A DNA stretch of 64,000 nt from Latilactobacillus sakei (GTDB lineage Bacteria > Bacillota > Bacilli > Lactobacillales > Lactobacillaceae): positions 1,550,001-1,614,000 of the forward strand of contig CP025839.1 in the NCBI GenBank assembly GCA_002953655.1, in the 5' to 3' direction. The notes beneath the pieces are model-generated. The model had not been told where the DNA came from and did not search any database. It saw only the letters and a program-made list of their open reading frames with translations. This document shows positions 8,747 through 17,244 of this stretch, in pieces (position 1 is the first letter of the stretch; each line of letters starts with the position of its first letter). The translations under genes were made by a program, and so were the position numbers.

Positions 8747-9904
8747 TTAACTTAATCTTCTATTTTTAAATCGTTGCCATGGTCGCTCTGTATAAAGCCA
8801 ACCGATAATCCCGATAATGACAATATTACGTAAGATGACCCACAGTAAGACTATTTTTTCATGGTTGGCTAATAGTTCATAAGGTTGGCGACTGAAAATA
8901 CCATTCATCCCAAACAACCACGCCAAATATAATGTACCGATAACAACCAGCGGCTTTTTAAAACCAGCAATTTGGACCAGTTGGTTCTTATTTTCAAGTG
9001 ATAAGCGTTTATAAATCCAAGCGCCACCCCATAACAATAGACAAGTTACTACGAACAAACCAATGATTAACCCAATTTGTTGTTGGTTACGATACAACCG
9101 GTATTGCCCATCACCCATTGTTAATAACTTAGTGAGTAACCCGCCATTACTATCAGGGTTAACACCATACTGTTCACTTCCTCGACTCATTACAAAACGT
9201 CGCGTGTCACTCATACTAGGAATAGCGAAAGAGAGTGAACAAATAAAACCAAAACTACCAATTAATAACGTTGGTAACTTACCAATTAGTAATCCAATTA
9301 AACAACCGATTGTAAAAATCCCTAACATTAAAACAAGGCTGCCAATCTCACGTTGGATTAGCGTTGGGATATTTAGCTGAACGTATGGCGCGCCAATTTT
9401 TAACTTCAGAATTGCATAGTAGATAACATCTCCTATCAACAGACTACTTAATAATGTTCCGATTCCATAGCCCAATTTCGTCCAGTATAGCCGTCGCCGC
9501 GAACTCTCTAAACTAAACAAGAACGTATCAAAATTAGTCCGTCGATCATTGGCAAATGTTAAGAGCCCTGCACCAAAAACAATCATTATTAGCACGATCA
9601 TCGTTGGTGAATAAATCATAAATCCTGACTCGTAAGTCTGTTCAAAAACTGGATTAGCTTCTAATCTATAAGCCTCTAATGATTGTTTTTTGGGATGGCC
9701 TTTACGATCTTCTTGTAAATATGACTTTGGATGTTGCTTAAAATCTTTAATAAACTGTTCCGAATGATAGTATTGATCCGATGATTGCCATCTATCAACA
9801 ACAGTCATACTTCTCATCCCTTGCAGCCCAACAATCATCACAAACAAACCGATCAAGTATTTCCAATAGCGTAATTGCATGATTTTCATTAACTGTTTTT
9901 GCAT
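8747..9904 (-). CDS. ABC transporter permease of a YtrA-controlled operon
   Basis: About 385 residues with roughly six membrane segments and a large extracytoplasmic loop after the first helix (residues about 35-115). No closer family is recognised. The start was placed at MQKQLMK because GGAGG lies ten bases upstream; five codons further up there is another possible start with no ribosome site. It is third in an operon with a GntR regulator and an ATP-binding protein, so it is the likely membrane partner of that ATPase. The substrate is unknown; related YtrABC-type systems respond to wall-active agents. Confidence 0.8.
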   Translation of the reverse strand: MQKQLMKIMQLRYWKYLIGLFVMIVGLQGMRSMTVVDRWQSSDQYYHSEQFIKDFKQHPKSYLQEDRKGHPKKQSLEAYRLEANPVFEQTYESGFMIYSPTMIVLIMIVFGAGLLTFANDRRTNFDTFLFSLESSRRRLYWTKLGYGIGTLLSSLLIGDVIYYAILKLKIGAPYVQLNIPTLIQREIGSLVLMLGIFTIGCLIGLLIGKLPTLLIGSFGFICSLSFAIPSMSDTRRFVMSRGSEQYGVNPDSNGGLLTKLLTMGDGQYRLYRNQQQIGLIIGLFVVTCLLLWGGAWIYKRLSLENKNQLVQIAGFKKPLVVIGTLYLAWLFGMNGIFSRQPYELLANHEKIVLLWVILRNIVIIGIIGWLYTERPWQRFKNRRLS

Positions 9905-9921
9905 TTTTACTGCCTCCACTT

Positions 9922-10812
9922 CTAAACGAAGACTTGATAGTCTTGTTCGTTAATTAAGTTTGCTTCGAAAACATCTTCCAATGTAATCGGTAGTGCCTCG
10001 CATAAAACAGGGTCCAGTGCAGCCAACTCCTGTGCAAGTACATCTGTATAGTCTGGGAAATAAACAACCATCACGCGCCCTGAAACATTTAATAACCGCC
10101 CTTTTTCTTTTACTAGTGCTGGAATCTCGTTGGTTTTTAATACCAGTTGCAACTTCCGTGCTGTTTGGCGGAGTGTTTCTAAGCGATAATCGTGACTAAT
10201 TGTCCGCTCCTTTAAAATCAGTGTCCGGTCAATCAAGGGTTCTAATTCTGCTAGATTATGTGATGTAATCAGCAGTGAAAATTGTTGTTCACCAACTTGA
10301 TCGAGCAATAGCCGAATCACATTTTTACGAATAATGACGTCTAAGCCATCGAATGGTTCATCCAACAAAATGTACCGTGCATGACTACTGATAGCTAAAA
10401 TAATATTGAATAAGCCCCGCATCCCTTTTGATAATTGCCGATAATTTTGTTTGAGTGGTAAGCGATACTGCGCTAATAAAGTAGTCAGCTGATTTTCATC
10501 AAACTGCGGGTAGGCTTGTTGGTAAAAGCGGCCAATCTGTAATAACGTCAAATTTTTGAAAAATAAGTGATCTTCGTCTAAATAAAAAATTTGGGTCCGC
10601 AAGCGACGATCTTCATCGATTGAAACTTGATCAATCAAAATCTGACCACCATCCAATAAATAATGACCGGCGATACTTTTTAGCAATGTCGACTTACCGG
10701 CACCGTTGCGGCCGACCAATCCCAAGATTTCCCCCGGTTCTTGTTCAAAACTAATCTCTTCTAGAATTGATTTTTGATCAATTCGTTTATGTAACTTGTT
10801 AATTGTCAGCAT
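9922..10812 (-). CDS. ABC transporter ATP-binding protein
   Basis: About 296 residues. Walker A is GRNGAGKST, the signature is LSKGMRG, Walker B is YILLDEPFDGLD, and the switch histidine is in TSHN. A C-terminal extension of about 80 residues follows the nucleotide-binding domain. The start used is the ATG at 10810-10812, 14 bp inside the regulator gene, with AAAGGGG at a good distance; this implies translational coupling. It works with the permease downstream. Confidence 0.9.
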   Translation of the reverse strand: MLTINKLHKRIDQKSILEEISFEQEPGEILGLVGRNGAGKSTLLKSIAGHYLLDGGQILIDQVSIDEDRRLRTQIFYLDEDHLFFKNLTLLQIGRFYQQAYPQFDENQLTTLLAQYRLPLKQNYRQLSKGMRGLFNIILAISSHARYILLDEPFDGLDVIIRKNVIRLLLDQVGEQQFSLLITSHNLAELEPLIDRTLILKERTISHDYRLETLRQTARKLQLVLKTNEIPALVKEKGRLLNVSGRVMVVYFPDYTDVLAQELAALDPVLCEALPITLEDVFEANLINEQDYQVFV

Positions 10813-11185
10813 CTTTTGGACCCCTTTCAAATTGTGCGGTTAACCATTCACGCATCTCAGCCTCTGAAACGTTTAAATAAACAGCTTCTAAAACGAGTTC
10901 TTGTAATTGCGCCTTCAGTTGGGCGATTTTAACATTATCCCGGTCGGTCGCTTGGTGTTCAGCGATGTAAGTGCCCCGGCCTTTAACCGTCACTATAATG
11001 CCTTGCACTTCTAACAATTTATAGGCCTTGCTTACCGTGTTCGGGTTCATCATTAATTGCCGCGCCATTTCTCGAACCGATGGAATTTGTTCACCCGGTT
11101 TTAAAATTCCCTGAAGGACTTGTTCCTTAATCAATAAAATAATCTGTTCGTAGTACGGTTTAGCGCTTGTTTTATCAATCATCAT
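10799..11185 (-). CDS. GntR-family regulator, YtrA type
   Basis: A 128-residue repressor. The N-terminal winged helix has PSVREMARQLMMNPNTVSKA (about 38-57) and the short alpha-helical C-terminus is typical of the YtrA subfamily. It is the first gene of a three-gene operon with the ABC transporter. A perfect inverted repeat overlapping its own -10 box (see 11223-11247) suggests autoregulation. Two adjacent ATG codons could be the start; AAAGGAGG lies 10 bases before the first. Confidence 0.93.
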   Translation of the reverse strand: MMIDKTSAKPYYEQIILLIKEQVLQGILKPGEQIPSVREMARQLMMNPNTVSKAYKLLEVQGIIVTVKGRGTYIAEHQATDRDNVKIAQLKAQLQELVLEAVYLNVSEAEMREWLTAQFERGPKDADN

Positions 11186-11212
11186 CGCCTTGGCGCCTCC
11201 TTTAAATCAATC

Positions 11213-11258
11213 ACTGTATTACAGTGTACTATTATACGTAGTACACTCTCGAAGTCAA
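11213..11258 (-). promoter_or_regulatory. Promoter and operator of the GntR-ABC operon
   Basis: On the minus strand: -35 TTGACT (11253-11258), 16-bp spacer, -10 TATAAT (11231-11236). AGTGTACT and AGTACACT (11223-11230 and 11240-11247) form a perfect 8-bp inverted repeat enclosing the -10 box. A second palindrome, ACTGTATTACAGT (11213-11225), overlaps it. Both are good candidates for the GntR site. Confidence 0.87.
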
Positions 11259-11262
11259 CCAA

Positions 11263-11307
11263 AAAAAAGACGCTCACCAAAATTATTCGTTTTGATGAGC
11301 GTCTTTT
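11263..11307. terminator. Terminator after the hydrolase gene at 11310
   Basis: AAAAAGACGCTCA and TGAGCGTCTTTTT arms flanking a loop, with A- and T-runs. It terminates minus-strand transcription just after the hydrolase stop codon. Confidence 0.85.
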
Positions 11308-11309
11308 TG

Positions 11310-12074
11310 TTATTCAGATTTTATTTTTAAATGCGTTGCAAAAAAGTCGGTAATCGTCGTCATTAAGGCGGGTTGCACTAAATGGCGCTCTCCTTGCCCC
11401 GTCATAAACGTCACGTTTTGCGCATACGGTTGCCCTTTTATTTGTCGTTCAAAATCAGCCATTTGGTTGTAGGGGATCCGTTCATCCTCGGTACCATGCC
11501 AAAATAAAACGGGGCGATTCGCGAGTGCATTCGGTTGTTGCGTTAAATCATAGGCTGTTAGCCAACTCGTCAACAAGCCCAGATCAGCCGGTTGTTGTAA
11601 GCCGTGCTGCCGAACATTATCGCGGACCAAGCGTGCATAGGTCAAAGGGGCTGGCGAGCCCATAATACAAGCCGCTACTTTAATTTCTGGCTGTTTCGTC
11701 AATAAAGCCGCCGTGGTCATGCCACCCATGGAAACACCACCCACACCAATTAAATCGGCTTTAATCAGGTGCAGTTGCTGCCAATAATCGACGATTAAAC
11801 TAAATTCCGCGAGATTAGTCTGAATGCTCTGCCAAAAAGTCCATGACGGAATTTCTGATACTGGCTGCAGCCGTTCACCATGATTAAGCGCGTCTGGTAA
11901 TACGACGCGCATCCCAGCTTGCGCTAATTTACGCGCCTGTGTCAGGACTAGTTCCTTAGCTGAACGCCAACCATGATAATAAATGACTAACGGTAATGGC
12001 TGGTGGCGCATGGTTTCTTCAACAACTTCTAATACCGGAATCCCCTTAATCTGCCGCTTTAATACAAGTGCCAT
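11310..12074 (-). CDS. Alpha/beta hydrolase, YitV/prolyl-oligopeptidase-like
   Basis: A 254-residue predicted esterase or peptidase. The nucleophile elbow is GVSMGG near residue 111; the acid is probably in HGTEDERIPY and the histidine in GERHLV. YHGWRS near residue 33 supplies the oxyanion turn. This combination matches the YitV-like hydrolases. A good AAAGGGGG ribosome site precedes ATG. The substrate is not known. Confidence 0.85.
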   Translation of the reverse strand: MALVLKRQIKGIPVLEVVEETMRHQPLPLVIYYHGWRSAKELVLTQARKLAQAGMRVVLPDALNHGERLQPVSEIPSWTFWQSIQTNLAEFSLIVDYWQQLHLIKADLIGVGGVSMGGMTTAALLTKQPEIKVAACIMGSPAPLTYARLVRDNVRQHGLQQPADLGLLTSWLTAYDLTQQPNALANRPVLFWHGTEDERIPYNQMADFERQIKGQPYAQNVTFMTGQGERHLVQPALMTTITDFFATHLKIKSE

Positions 12075-12150
12075 CCCAAAATCCCCCTTTTGAAAAGTTC
12101 ACCATAACTATAGCGAATTATGAAGGAAAAGTCGCGTGTGGTGTATCCAA

Positions 12151-12189
12151 AAAGAGGGCCAGACAAAATTAATTTGTCTGGCCCTCTTT
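12151..12189 (-). terminator. Terminator after argS and its element
   Basis: Long perfect stem AAAGAGGGCCAGACAAA with its complement and a 5-base loop. It lies about 150 bp after argS, beyond the stop-adjacent element. Confidence 0.88.
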
Positions 12190-12221
12190 AATCACCAACA
12201 CCCGGTTGCTGGTGATTTTGA

Positions 12222-12336
12222 AACGTGCTTTCATTAACAGCTTTTTGCGCTTTGCTACGTATCGCAAATAATCGGCTGAAGCCGCTCATTCACGACACTA
12301 GGCAAGTGCTCAAAAGCTACCCGTTAATGACGCACT
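12222..12336 (-). repeat. Stop-adjacent structured element, copy 4 (argS 3' end)
   Basis: Abuts the argS TAA directly. Outer stem GTGCGTCATTAAC / GTTAATGAAAGCAC; inner stems GTGTCG/CGATAC and GCGGC/GCCG (differing from GCGAC/GTCG in copy 2, with pairing kept). Confidence 0.8.
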
Positions 12337-14028
12337 TTACATTTCTTTTGGTGCTTGGACGCCTAATAGGTCTAGGGCTGTTTCTAAGACGATGCTGACA
12401 CTCTTCACTAATGATAGACGAGCGTTTCTTTGGTCGTCGTCTGCCAAAATCTTAGAGTTAGCATAGTATTTGTTAAATGCTTTTGCTAAACGTAATGCGT
12501 ATTTAGCGACGATTGATGGTTCATATTCTTTGCTTGCGCGTGCAATCACTGCTGGGAAGTTGCTTAACATCTTCAAGACGTCCCAAGCGTTATCGTCAGC
12601 AACCACTAATTGATCGTCGACAACGACTTCTTGGTTAGCTTTTCTCAAGATACTTTGCGCACGTGCATTTGTATATTGCACGTAAGGACCTGTTTCACCT
12701 TCAAAACGAACCACTTCTTCTAAGTCAAAGTCGAAGTTGTCTAAACGATCATTCTTCAAATCGTGGAAGATAACAGCGCCAATCCCAACTTGTTTAGCAA
12801 CTTCTTCACGGTTAGGTAAATCTGGGTTCTTCGCTTCAATTTGAGCGCCAGCTAATTTAACAGCATCGTTTAAAACTTCTTCTAACAGAATCACACGACC
12901 ACTACGAGTTGATAATTTCTTACCACCTTGTGTGATTAAACCAAATGGAATGTGATGGATTTCGTCTGACCAGTCGTTACCCATTTCTTTTAAAACAGCC
13001 TTCAATTGGTTGAAATGTTCCCGTTGTTCGCCACCCACGACGTACAATGATTGTACAAAGTTATAAGTGTCATGACGGTACATTGCAGCTGCCAAATCAC
13101 GTGTCATATAAAGTGTGGCACCATCTGATTTTTTAATCAAAGCAGGGTTTAAGTTATAAGCTGTTAAGTCAACGATTTCAGCACCGCGACTTTCTTGTAG
13201 TAAGCCTTTTGATTCGATTGCTTCTACCACGGCATCCATCTTATCGTTATAGAAAGCTTCGCCGTTATATGAATCGAATTCGACACCCAACATGTCATAA
13301 ATCTTTTGGAATTCCTTCAATGATTCACTTCTGAACCATGACCAGAGTTGTGTTGCTTCTTCATCCCCGGCTTCTAACTTCCGGAACCATGCACGCGCTT
13401 CGTCGTCTAGTTCTGGATGTTCAACGTCTTCTTGATGGAACTTAACGTAATATTTTAAAAGGTTTGTGATCGGGTCTTCTTTGACTTCTTCTTCACTCCC
13501 CCATTTTTTGTAGGCCACGATTAATTTACCGAATTGTGTGCCCCAGTCGCCCAAGTGATTGATTTTGATTGGGTTGAATCCAACTTTCGTCAAAATCTTA
13601 GCAATTGAGTTCCCGATAACAGTTGAACGTAAATGCCCCATTGAAATTGGTTTAGCGATGTTAGGTGATGACATATCGATTGGCACGTTACCACCATGAC
13701 CTAAATCACTTTCACCGTATTTAGCAGCTTCTGTTAAAACGGTCTTCAAGATTTGGTCACTAAAAGCAGCTTTGTCTAAGAAGAAGTTGATGTAAGGGCC
13801 GTTGGCAACGACTTTTTCAAAGCCAGCAACGTCCATTTGATCGACTAAATCTTGGGCGATTTGTTGTGGTGCCTTCCGTAATGTTTTCGCTAAGATGAAT
13901 GTTGGGAATGCATAATCACCCAAATCTGATGTCTTAGGTGTTTCGATGAGTTGTGCGACCTTGTCTGCTGGTAAACTGTCGCCTAAAACGCTAGTTAATG
14001 CTGTGACAACTTGTTGTTTAAAATCCAT
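12337..14028 (-). CDS. argS: Arginyl-tRNA synthetase
   Basis: A 563-residue class I synthetase charging tRNA-Arg. The N-terminal Add1 domain (about 1-90) is followed by the HIGH-like SPNIAKPISMGHLRST near 118, the catalytic core, and the C-terminal DALR domain with VRFEGETGPYVQYTNARAQS. The start at MDFKQQVV is set by AAGGAGG eight bases upstream; longer in-frame starts would fall in the T-box leader. Expression is likely controlled by the T-box upstream. The stop codon abuts a structured repeat. Confidence 0.97.
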   Translation of the reverse strand: MDFKQQVVTALTSVLGDSLPADKVAQLIETPKTSDLGDYAFPTFILAKTLRKAPQQIAQDLVDQMDVAGFEKVVANGPYINFFLDKAAFSDQILKTVLTEAAKYGESDLGHGGNVPIDMSSPNIAKPISMGHLRSTVIGNSIAKILTKVGFNPIKINHLGDWGTQFGKLIVAYKKWGSEEEVKEDPITNLLKYYVKFHQEDVEHPELDDEARAWFRKLEAGDEEATQLWSWFRSESLKEFQKIYDMLGVEFDSYNGEAFYNDKMDAVVEAIESKGLLQESRGAEIVDLTAYNLNPALIKKSDGATLYMTRDLAAAMYRHDTYNFVQSLYVVGGEQREHFNQLKAVLKEMGNDWSDEIHHIPFGLITQGGKKLSTRSGRVILLEEVLNDAVKLAGAQIEAKNPDLPNREEVAKQVGIGAVIFHDLKNDRLDNFDFDLEEVVRFEGETGPYVQYTNARAQSILRKANQEVVVDDQLVVADDNAWDVLKMLSNFPAVIARASKEYEPSIVAKYALRLAKAFNKYYANSKILADDDQRNARLSLVKSVSIVLETALDLLGVQAPKEM

Positions 14029-14054
14029 GTTAATAGCCTCCTTAAATTTTCGAA

Positions 14055-14250
14055 CAAAAAAAGTCCCTTCCAAATAAATGAAAGAGACGAGAATTCCCGC
14101 GGTACCACTCTGATTGATCAATCGATCCACTCAATAGTATGCAATTGTTCAACCAAAAGTGCGCCGCATCAGCTTGATTATCCGGCTTCCACCAACCCCG
14201 GACTCGCTATTAATCGCTGCTAACACTATTCTTTTGACTGTTCTAACTTG
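14055..14250 (-). promoter_or_regulatory. T-box leader of argS
   Basis: The minus strand carries the T-box GTGGTACCGCGGG (about 14095-14107). It is followed by a terminator stem GTCTCTTTC / GAAGGGAC (about 14062-14088) and a T-run before the argS ribosome site. Uncharged tRNA-Arg should favour the antiterminator. A CGC triplet in GATGCGGCGC is a possible Arg specifier, but the stem I fold was not computed. Confidence 0.92.
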
Positions 14251-14291
14251 ACTCCTAGTATATAGAAGTCCCGTTGACATTTCAACCCCAA

Positions 14292-16232
14292 TTATTCAGC
14301 TGCTAAGGCTTCGATTGGGTCTAATTTAGCGGCTTTGCGTGATGGGGCAAGTGCTGCGAGTAAACTAATCACCACACTAATGACAATCCCAAAAATCACA
14401 TAACCACTGGTAATTGCCACAATCGGCATGTGCGTCAATGGTTGCGCAACCACGTTAACCAATGCTTGACCACCCCAGGCAATTAAAGCCCCTAGAACAC
14501 TTGAGAAAAGACCGATTAAGAATGCTTCTGATACGAATAGGTGGCGAATATCCTTTTTACGTGCACCGATGGCCCGTAAAATACCGATTTCTTTCGTCCG
14601 TTCTGAAACACTGATGTAAAGGACGACGATAATCATGATTGCTGAAACTAATAATGAAATCCCTGCAATCCCAGCTAAGACGTAGAAGGCTAGCATGAGG
14701 TACGTATTGATTGAATCTAAGATTGCACCAACACCGGTAATTTGGTAATCTTTTTGCGTTTTACCATTTACCTTACTGTCGTAAGCTTTGATTTTATTTT
14801 GAACCGCTTTGACGTTTTGCGTCTTATTCACCGTAACAGCGGCAAAGTTAGGTGCTAAATCTAAGTTTTGGGCTTGATACATCTTCTCTAAAGTGCCATA
14901 AGTAATGGCTTCAGTCCCGGAATTGATAATCCCTGAAACCTTCACATCTTGACGCATTTGAACGGGGCGTTGATCCTTGCTAATCGCATTGACGTATATC
15001 GTTACTGTCCGACCAACCATCTTCTTGTAATTTTTCTTATCTAATTTTTTGGCAGTTGCTTTGGTTAAAAGAACTTCGTTGGTGCCTGGTTTTGTCCCAG
15101 TTTTAATATCTTGAATCCGTTCCGTCTTGTTAAAAGTTTGGAACAATTGGATTGTTTCACTCTTCTTTTGATAGTGAACTTGGACCCCATTGGTATAGTA
15201 GCCCTTTTCAACCTTTGTCACGTCTTTAATCTTGTCAAAGCGTTTAATATCTTTATTAGCTAAATTCCCTTGGTCGCCATTTTCGATTTGCTTTTGGCTC
15301 ACGTTACGAGCCACTTGAATCGTATTGGGGTTCACTTGGGATGATACCTGATCATTGATGTAGCCGGTTACCCCTTGGCCTAAGCCCAACATTAAAATCA
15401 CTGAGAAAATCCCGATGGAGGCACCAAAAATGATTAACAAGTTCCGTTTAATGTCATAGCGCATATGTTGCATCGCCATTTTAAAAGCTGACATGAAACT
15501 CAACGGACTATTTTTCTTAGGTGAGGATTCTGCTGGTGCTGGATAAGCATCCTTGAGGCGCTTATCATAATCAATTTGCCCATCAACCATGTGGACAACA
15601 CGTGTCCCGTAATCCGCAACAGCCTGCGAATGCGTCACGGCAATAACGAGTTTCCCATCTTCGGCAATTTTTTGTAAAATCGCCAAGATTTCAGCAGTAT
15701 TTTGACTATCCAAGGCACCGGTTGGTTCATCGGCAATGATCACATCAGGATCGGCAGCTAATGCACGCGCGATAGCGACCCGTTGTTTTTGGCCCCCCGA
15801 TAGTTGGTTTGGATGCTTATTGATATGTTCCTTTAGGCCAACTTGTTCTAATAAGACGGTTGCCTTTGCAACCCGTTCTTTATGCGATAAAGCGGTCATT
15901 TCAAGTGGCACCATGACATTTTCTAAGTTGGTTAAGTGACTGATTAAATTAAAACTCTGGAAAATGAAGCCAATTGTCTGACTACGATAAGCATCGAACT
16001 TCTTTTCAGAAGCATTCTTCAGTGATTCGCCATCAACAATTAATTCACCTTCATATTGATGATCCAAACCACCAATAATGTTCAATAACGTCGATTTACC
16101 GCCACCAGATTCCCCTAGGATCGACACAAATTCGCCCCGATCAAATTTAAGATTGATGCCTTTTAAAACTTTAAACGCTTCTTTATTCACATGATAGGAC
16201 TTATGAATATCTTTGATCTCTAATAATGTCAA
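14292..16232 (-). CDS. MacB-type ABC exporter: ATPase fused to FtsX-like permease
   Basis: A 646-residue half-transporter. The N-terminal ATPase (about 1-220) has Walker [10 protein letters not shown], signature [14 protein letters not shown] and Walker [14 protein letters not shown] MacB-like membrane part follows, with one helix at about 265-285, an extracytoplasmic domain (about 290-500) and three C-terminal helices (about 510-640) ending with [15 protein letters not shown]. This domain order is that of peptide, lipoprotein or antibiotic exporters. The start is TTG after TAGGAG. No accessory membrane-fusion gene is adjacent. Confidence 0.9.
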   Translation of the reverse strand: MTLLEIKDIHKSYHVNKEAFKVLKGINLKFDRGEFVSILGESGGGKSTLLNIIGGLDHQYEGELIVDGESLKNASEKKFDAYRSQTIGFIFQSFNLISHLTNLENVMVPLEMTALSHKERVAKATVLLEQVGLKEHINKHPNQLSGGQKQRVAIARALAADPDVIIADEPTGALDSQNTAEILAILQKIAEDGKLVIAVTHSQAVADYGTRVVHMVDGQIDYDKRLKDAYPAPAESSPKKNSPLSFMSAFKMAMQHMRYDIKRNLLIIFGASIGIFSVILMLGLGQGVTGYINDQVSSQVNPNTIQVARNVSQKQIENGDQGNLANKDIKRFDKIKDVTKVEKGYYTNGVQVHYQKKSETIQLFQTFNKTERIQDIKTGTKPGTNEVLLTKATAKKLDKKNYKKMVGRTVTIYVNAISKDQRPVQMRQDVKVSGIINSGTEAITYGTLEKMYQAQNLDLAPNFAAVTVNKTQNVKAVQNKIKAYDSKVNGKTQKDYQITGVGAILDSINTYLMLAFYVLAGIAGISLLVSAIMIIVVLYISVSERTKEIGILRAIGARKKDIRHLFVSEAFLIGLFSSVLGALIAWGGQALVNVVAQPLTHMPIVAITSGYVIFGIVISVVISLLAALAPSRKAAKLDPIEALAAE

Positions 16233-16417
16233 TTGACTACGCTCCTACTACTTATAGTACCCCCAGCATCATGCCGCGGGGCTTTGCTCATAAAACTACT
16301 TTACCAAACCGACCTTAACAAACAATCAGTCTAAAGTCTTAAAAATGACGCGCTGTCATTTTATAAAAATCAGCTCTTCAAGATTGCATTATTATATCAT
16401 CTTGCAGTTTATTTGGA

Positions 16418-16452
16418 CAAAAAAAGAAGCCAGACCATCTTGGTCTAACTTC
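16418..16452 (-). terminator. Terminator after tRNA-Gly
   Basis: Arms GAAGCCAGACCA and TGGTCTAACTTC with two mismatches, followed by a T-run on the minus strand, 30 bases after the tRNA. Confidence 0.82.
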
Positions 16453-16481
16453 TTCAATATTTATTCAACTGTTATCCATGA

Positions 16482-16552
16482 AGCGAGTGACGGGAATCGG
16501 ACCCGCGACGCAAGCTTGGGAAGCTTGAGTTTTACCACTAAACTACACTCGC
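16482..16552 (-). tRNA. tRNA-Gly (UCC)
   Basis: A 71-nt cloverleaf: acceptor GCGAGTG/CACTCGC, anticodon stem CAAGC/GCTTG with loop TTCCCAA (anticodon UCC), and a T-arm containing GGGTCCGATTCCC. The 3' CCA is not encoded. Confidence 0.96.
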
Positions 16553-16683
16553 ATTACTCATTTATTGTAGCATAATCTCCTAGATTTGTGAATATTTTTT
16601 TGAAAAAATGATGCAATGACTTAACAGGTACCCTATCAATACTGTATACTAAAGCTAACAACTCAAAGATTGGAGTCCTATTG

Positions 16684-16890
16684 ATGAAAGATTCTCAAGA
16701 AACATCGCAAGAACTTTCGGAATCATCGGCTTTTCATTGTCCAGCGTGCCAAGCCTGTATTGATTACGGTATCAAACGCTGTCCGAGCTGTCAGACTGCC
16801 ATCTTTTATCGTGATATGTCTGAAACTTTCTGGAATGATCGTAAGATTAAGATGTTCAAACAAAGTGACGCAATTCACCACAATCACTAA
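16684..16890 (+). CDS. Small zinc-ribbon protein
   Basis: A 68-residue protein, not assigned to a named family. Two pairs of cysteines, CPACQAC and CPSCQTA, about 15 residues apart, form a likely zinc ribbon (residues about 18-40). The tail is polar and ends in HHNH. ATG follows GGAG by eight bases; a TTG directly before ATG is in frame but less likely. It is a single gene with its own terminator. Its function is unknown; similar small ribbons are often cytoplasmic nucleic-acid or protein binders. Confidence 0.75.
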   Translation: MKDSQETSQELSESSAFHCPACQACIDYGIKRCPSCQTAIFYRDMSETFWNDRKIKMFKQSDAIHHNH

Positions 16891-16910
16891 CTTAACTATA
16901 AATTAAACCT

Positions 16911-16948
16911 AGACATCACGCAGAAACTATTTTGTGTGATGTCTTTTT
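16911..16948 (+). terminator. Terminator after the zinc-ribbon gene
   Basis: AGACATCAC / GTGATGTCT stem with a T-run. Confidence 0.88.
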
Positions 16949-16974
16949 TAGTGCTTATGATTTTTTTAATGTCT

Positions 16975-17092
16975 AAACGTGTTCTATCAGTCATATTCCT
17001 GCGTTTAACGCCGAGAGGTAAACGGTGACTTCCAGTCACCATTCACCTCCCTCTGTTAATCCTCAGAATATCCCCGACTGATGACACACTCT
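16975..17092 (-). repeat. Stop-adjacent structured element, copy 5 (no gene directly upstream)
   Basis: Outer stem GTGTGTCATCAGTC / GACTGATAGAACAC. Inner arms AGAGGGAGGT and ACCTCTC plus GGTGAC/GTCACC. Conserved GAGGATTAAC and GCGTTAAACGCAGGAA. The polarity implies a minus-strand gene to its right, but none is there; the neighbour at 17245 runs the other way. Confidence 0.78.
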
Positions 17093-17190
17093 TCTTTTTT
17101 AGTGTTTAAAATTTAATACCAACTTTTTTTGTAACCGCCATCACACTATTAAGGACACTACTGGCGCCTATTTTCGTTGCTAAAATTCAT

Positions 17191-17219
17191 TTGTATACCA
17201 CTTTGATGGTTGCTATAAT
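17191..17219 (+). promoter_or_regulatory. Sigma-A promoter of the permease gene at 17245
   Basis: -35 TTGTAT (17191-17196), 17-bp spacer, -10 TATAAT (17214-17219), 25 bases before the start codon. Confidence 0.75.
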
Positions 17220-17244
17220 AGCACACCATACACAGGAGGTCTTT

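Noticed and set aside
16482-16552. Attachment site at tRNA-Gly (and tRNA-Leu at 23507)
   Set aside because: No duplicated tRNA 3' end and no integrase gene nearby.
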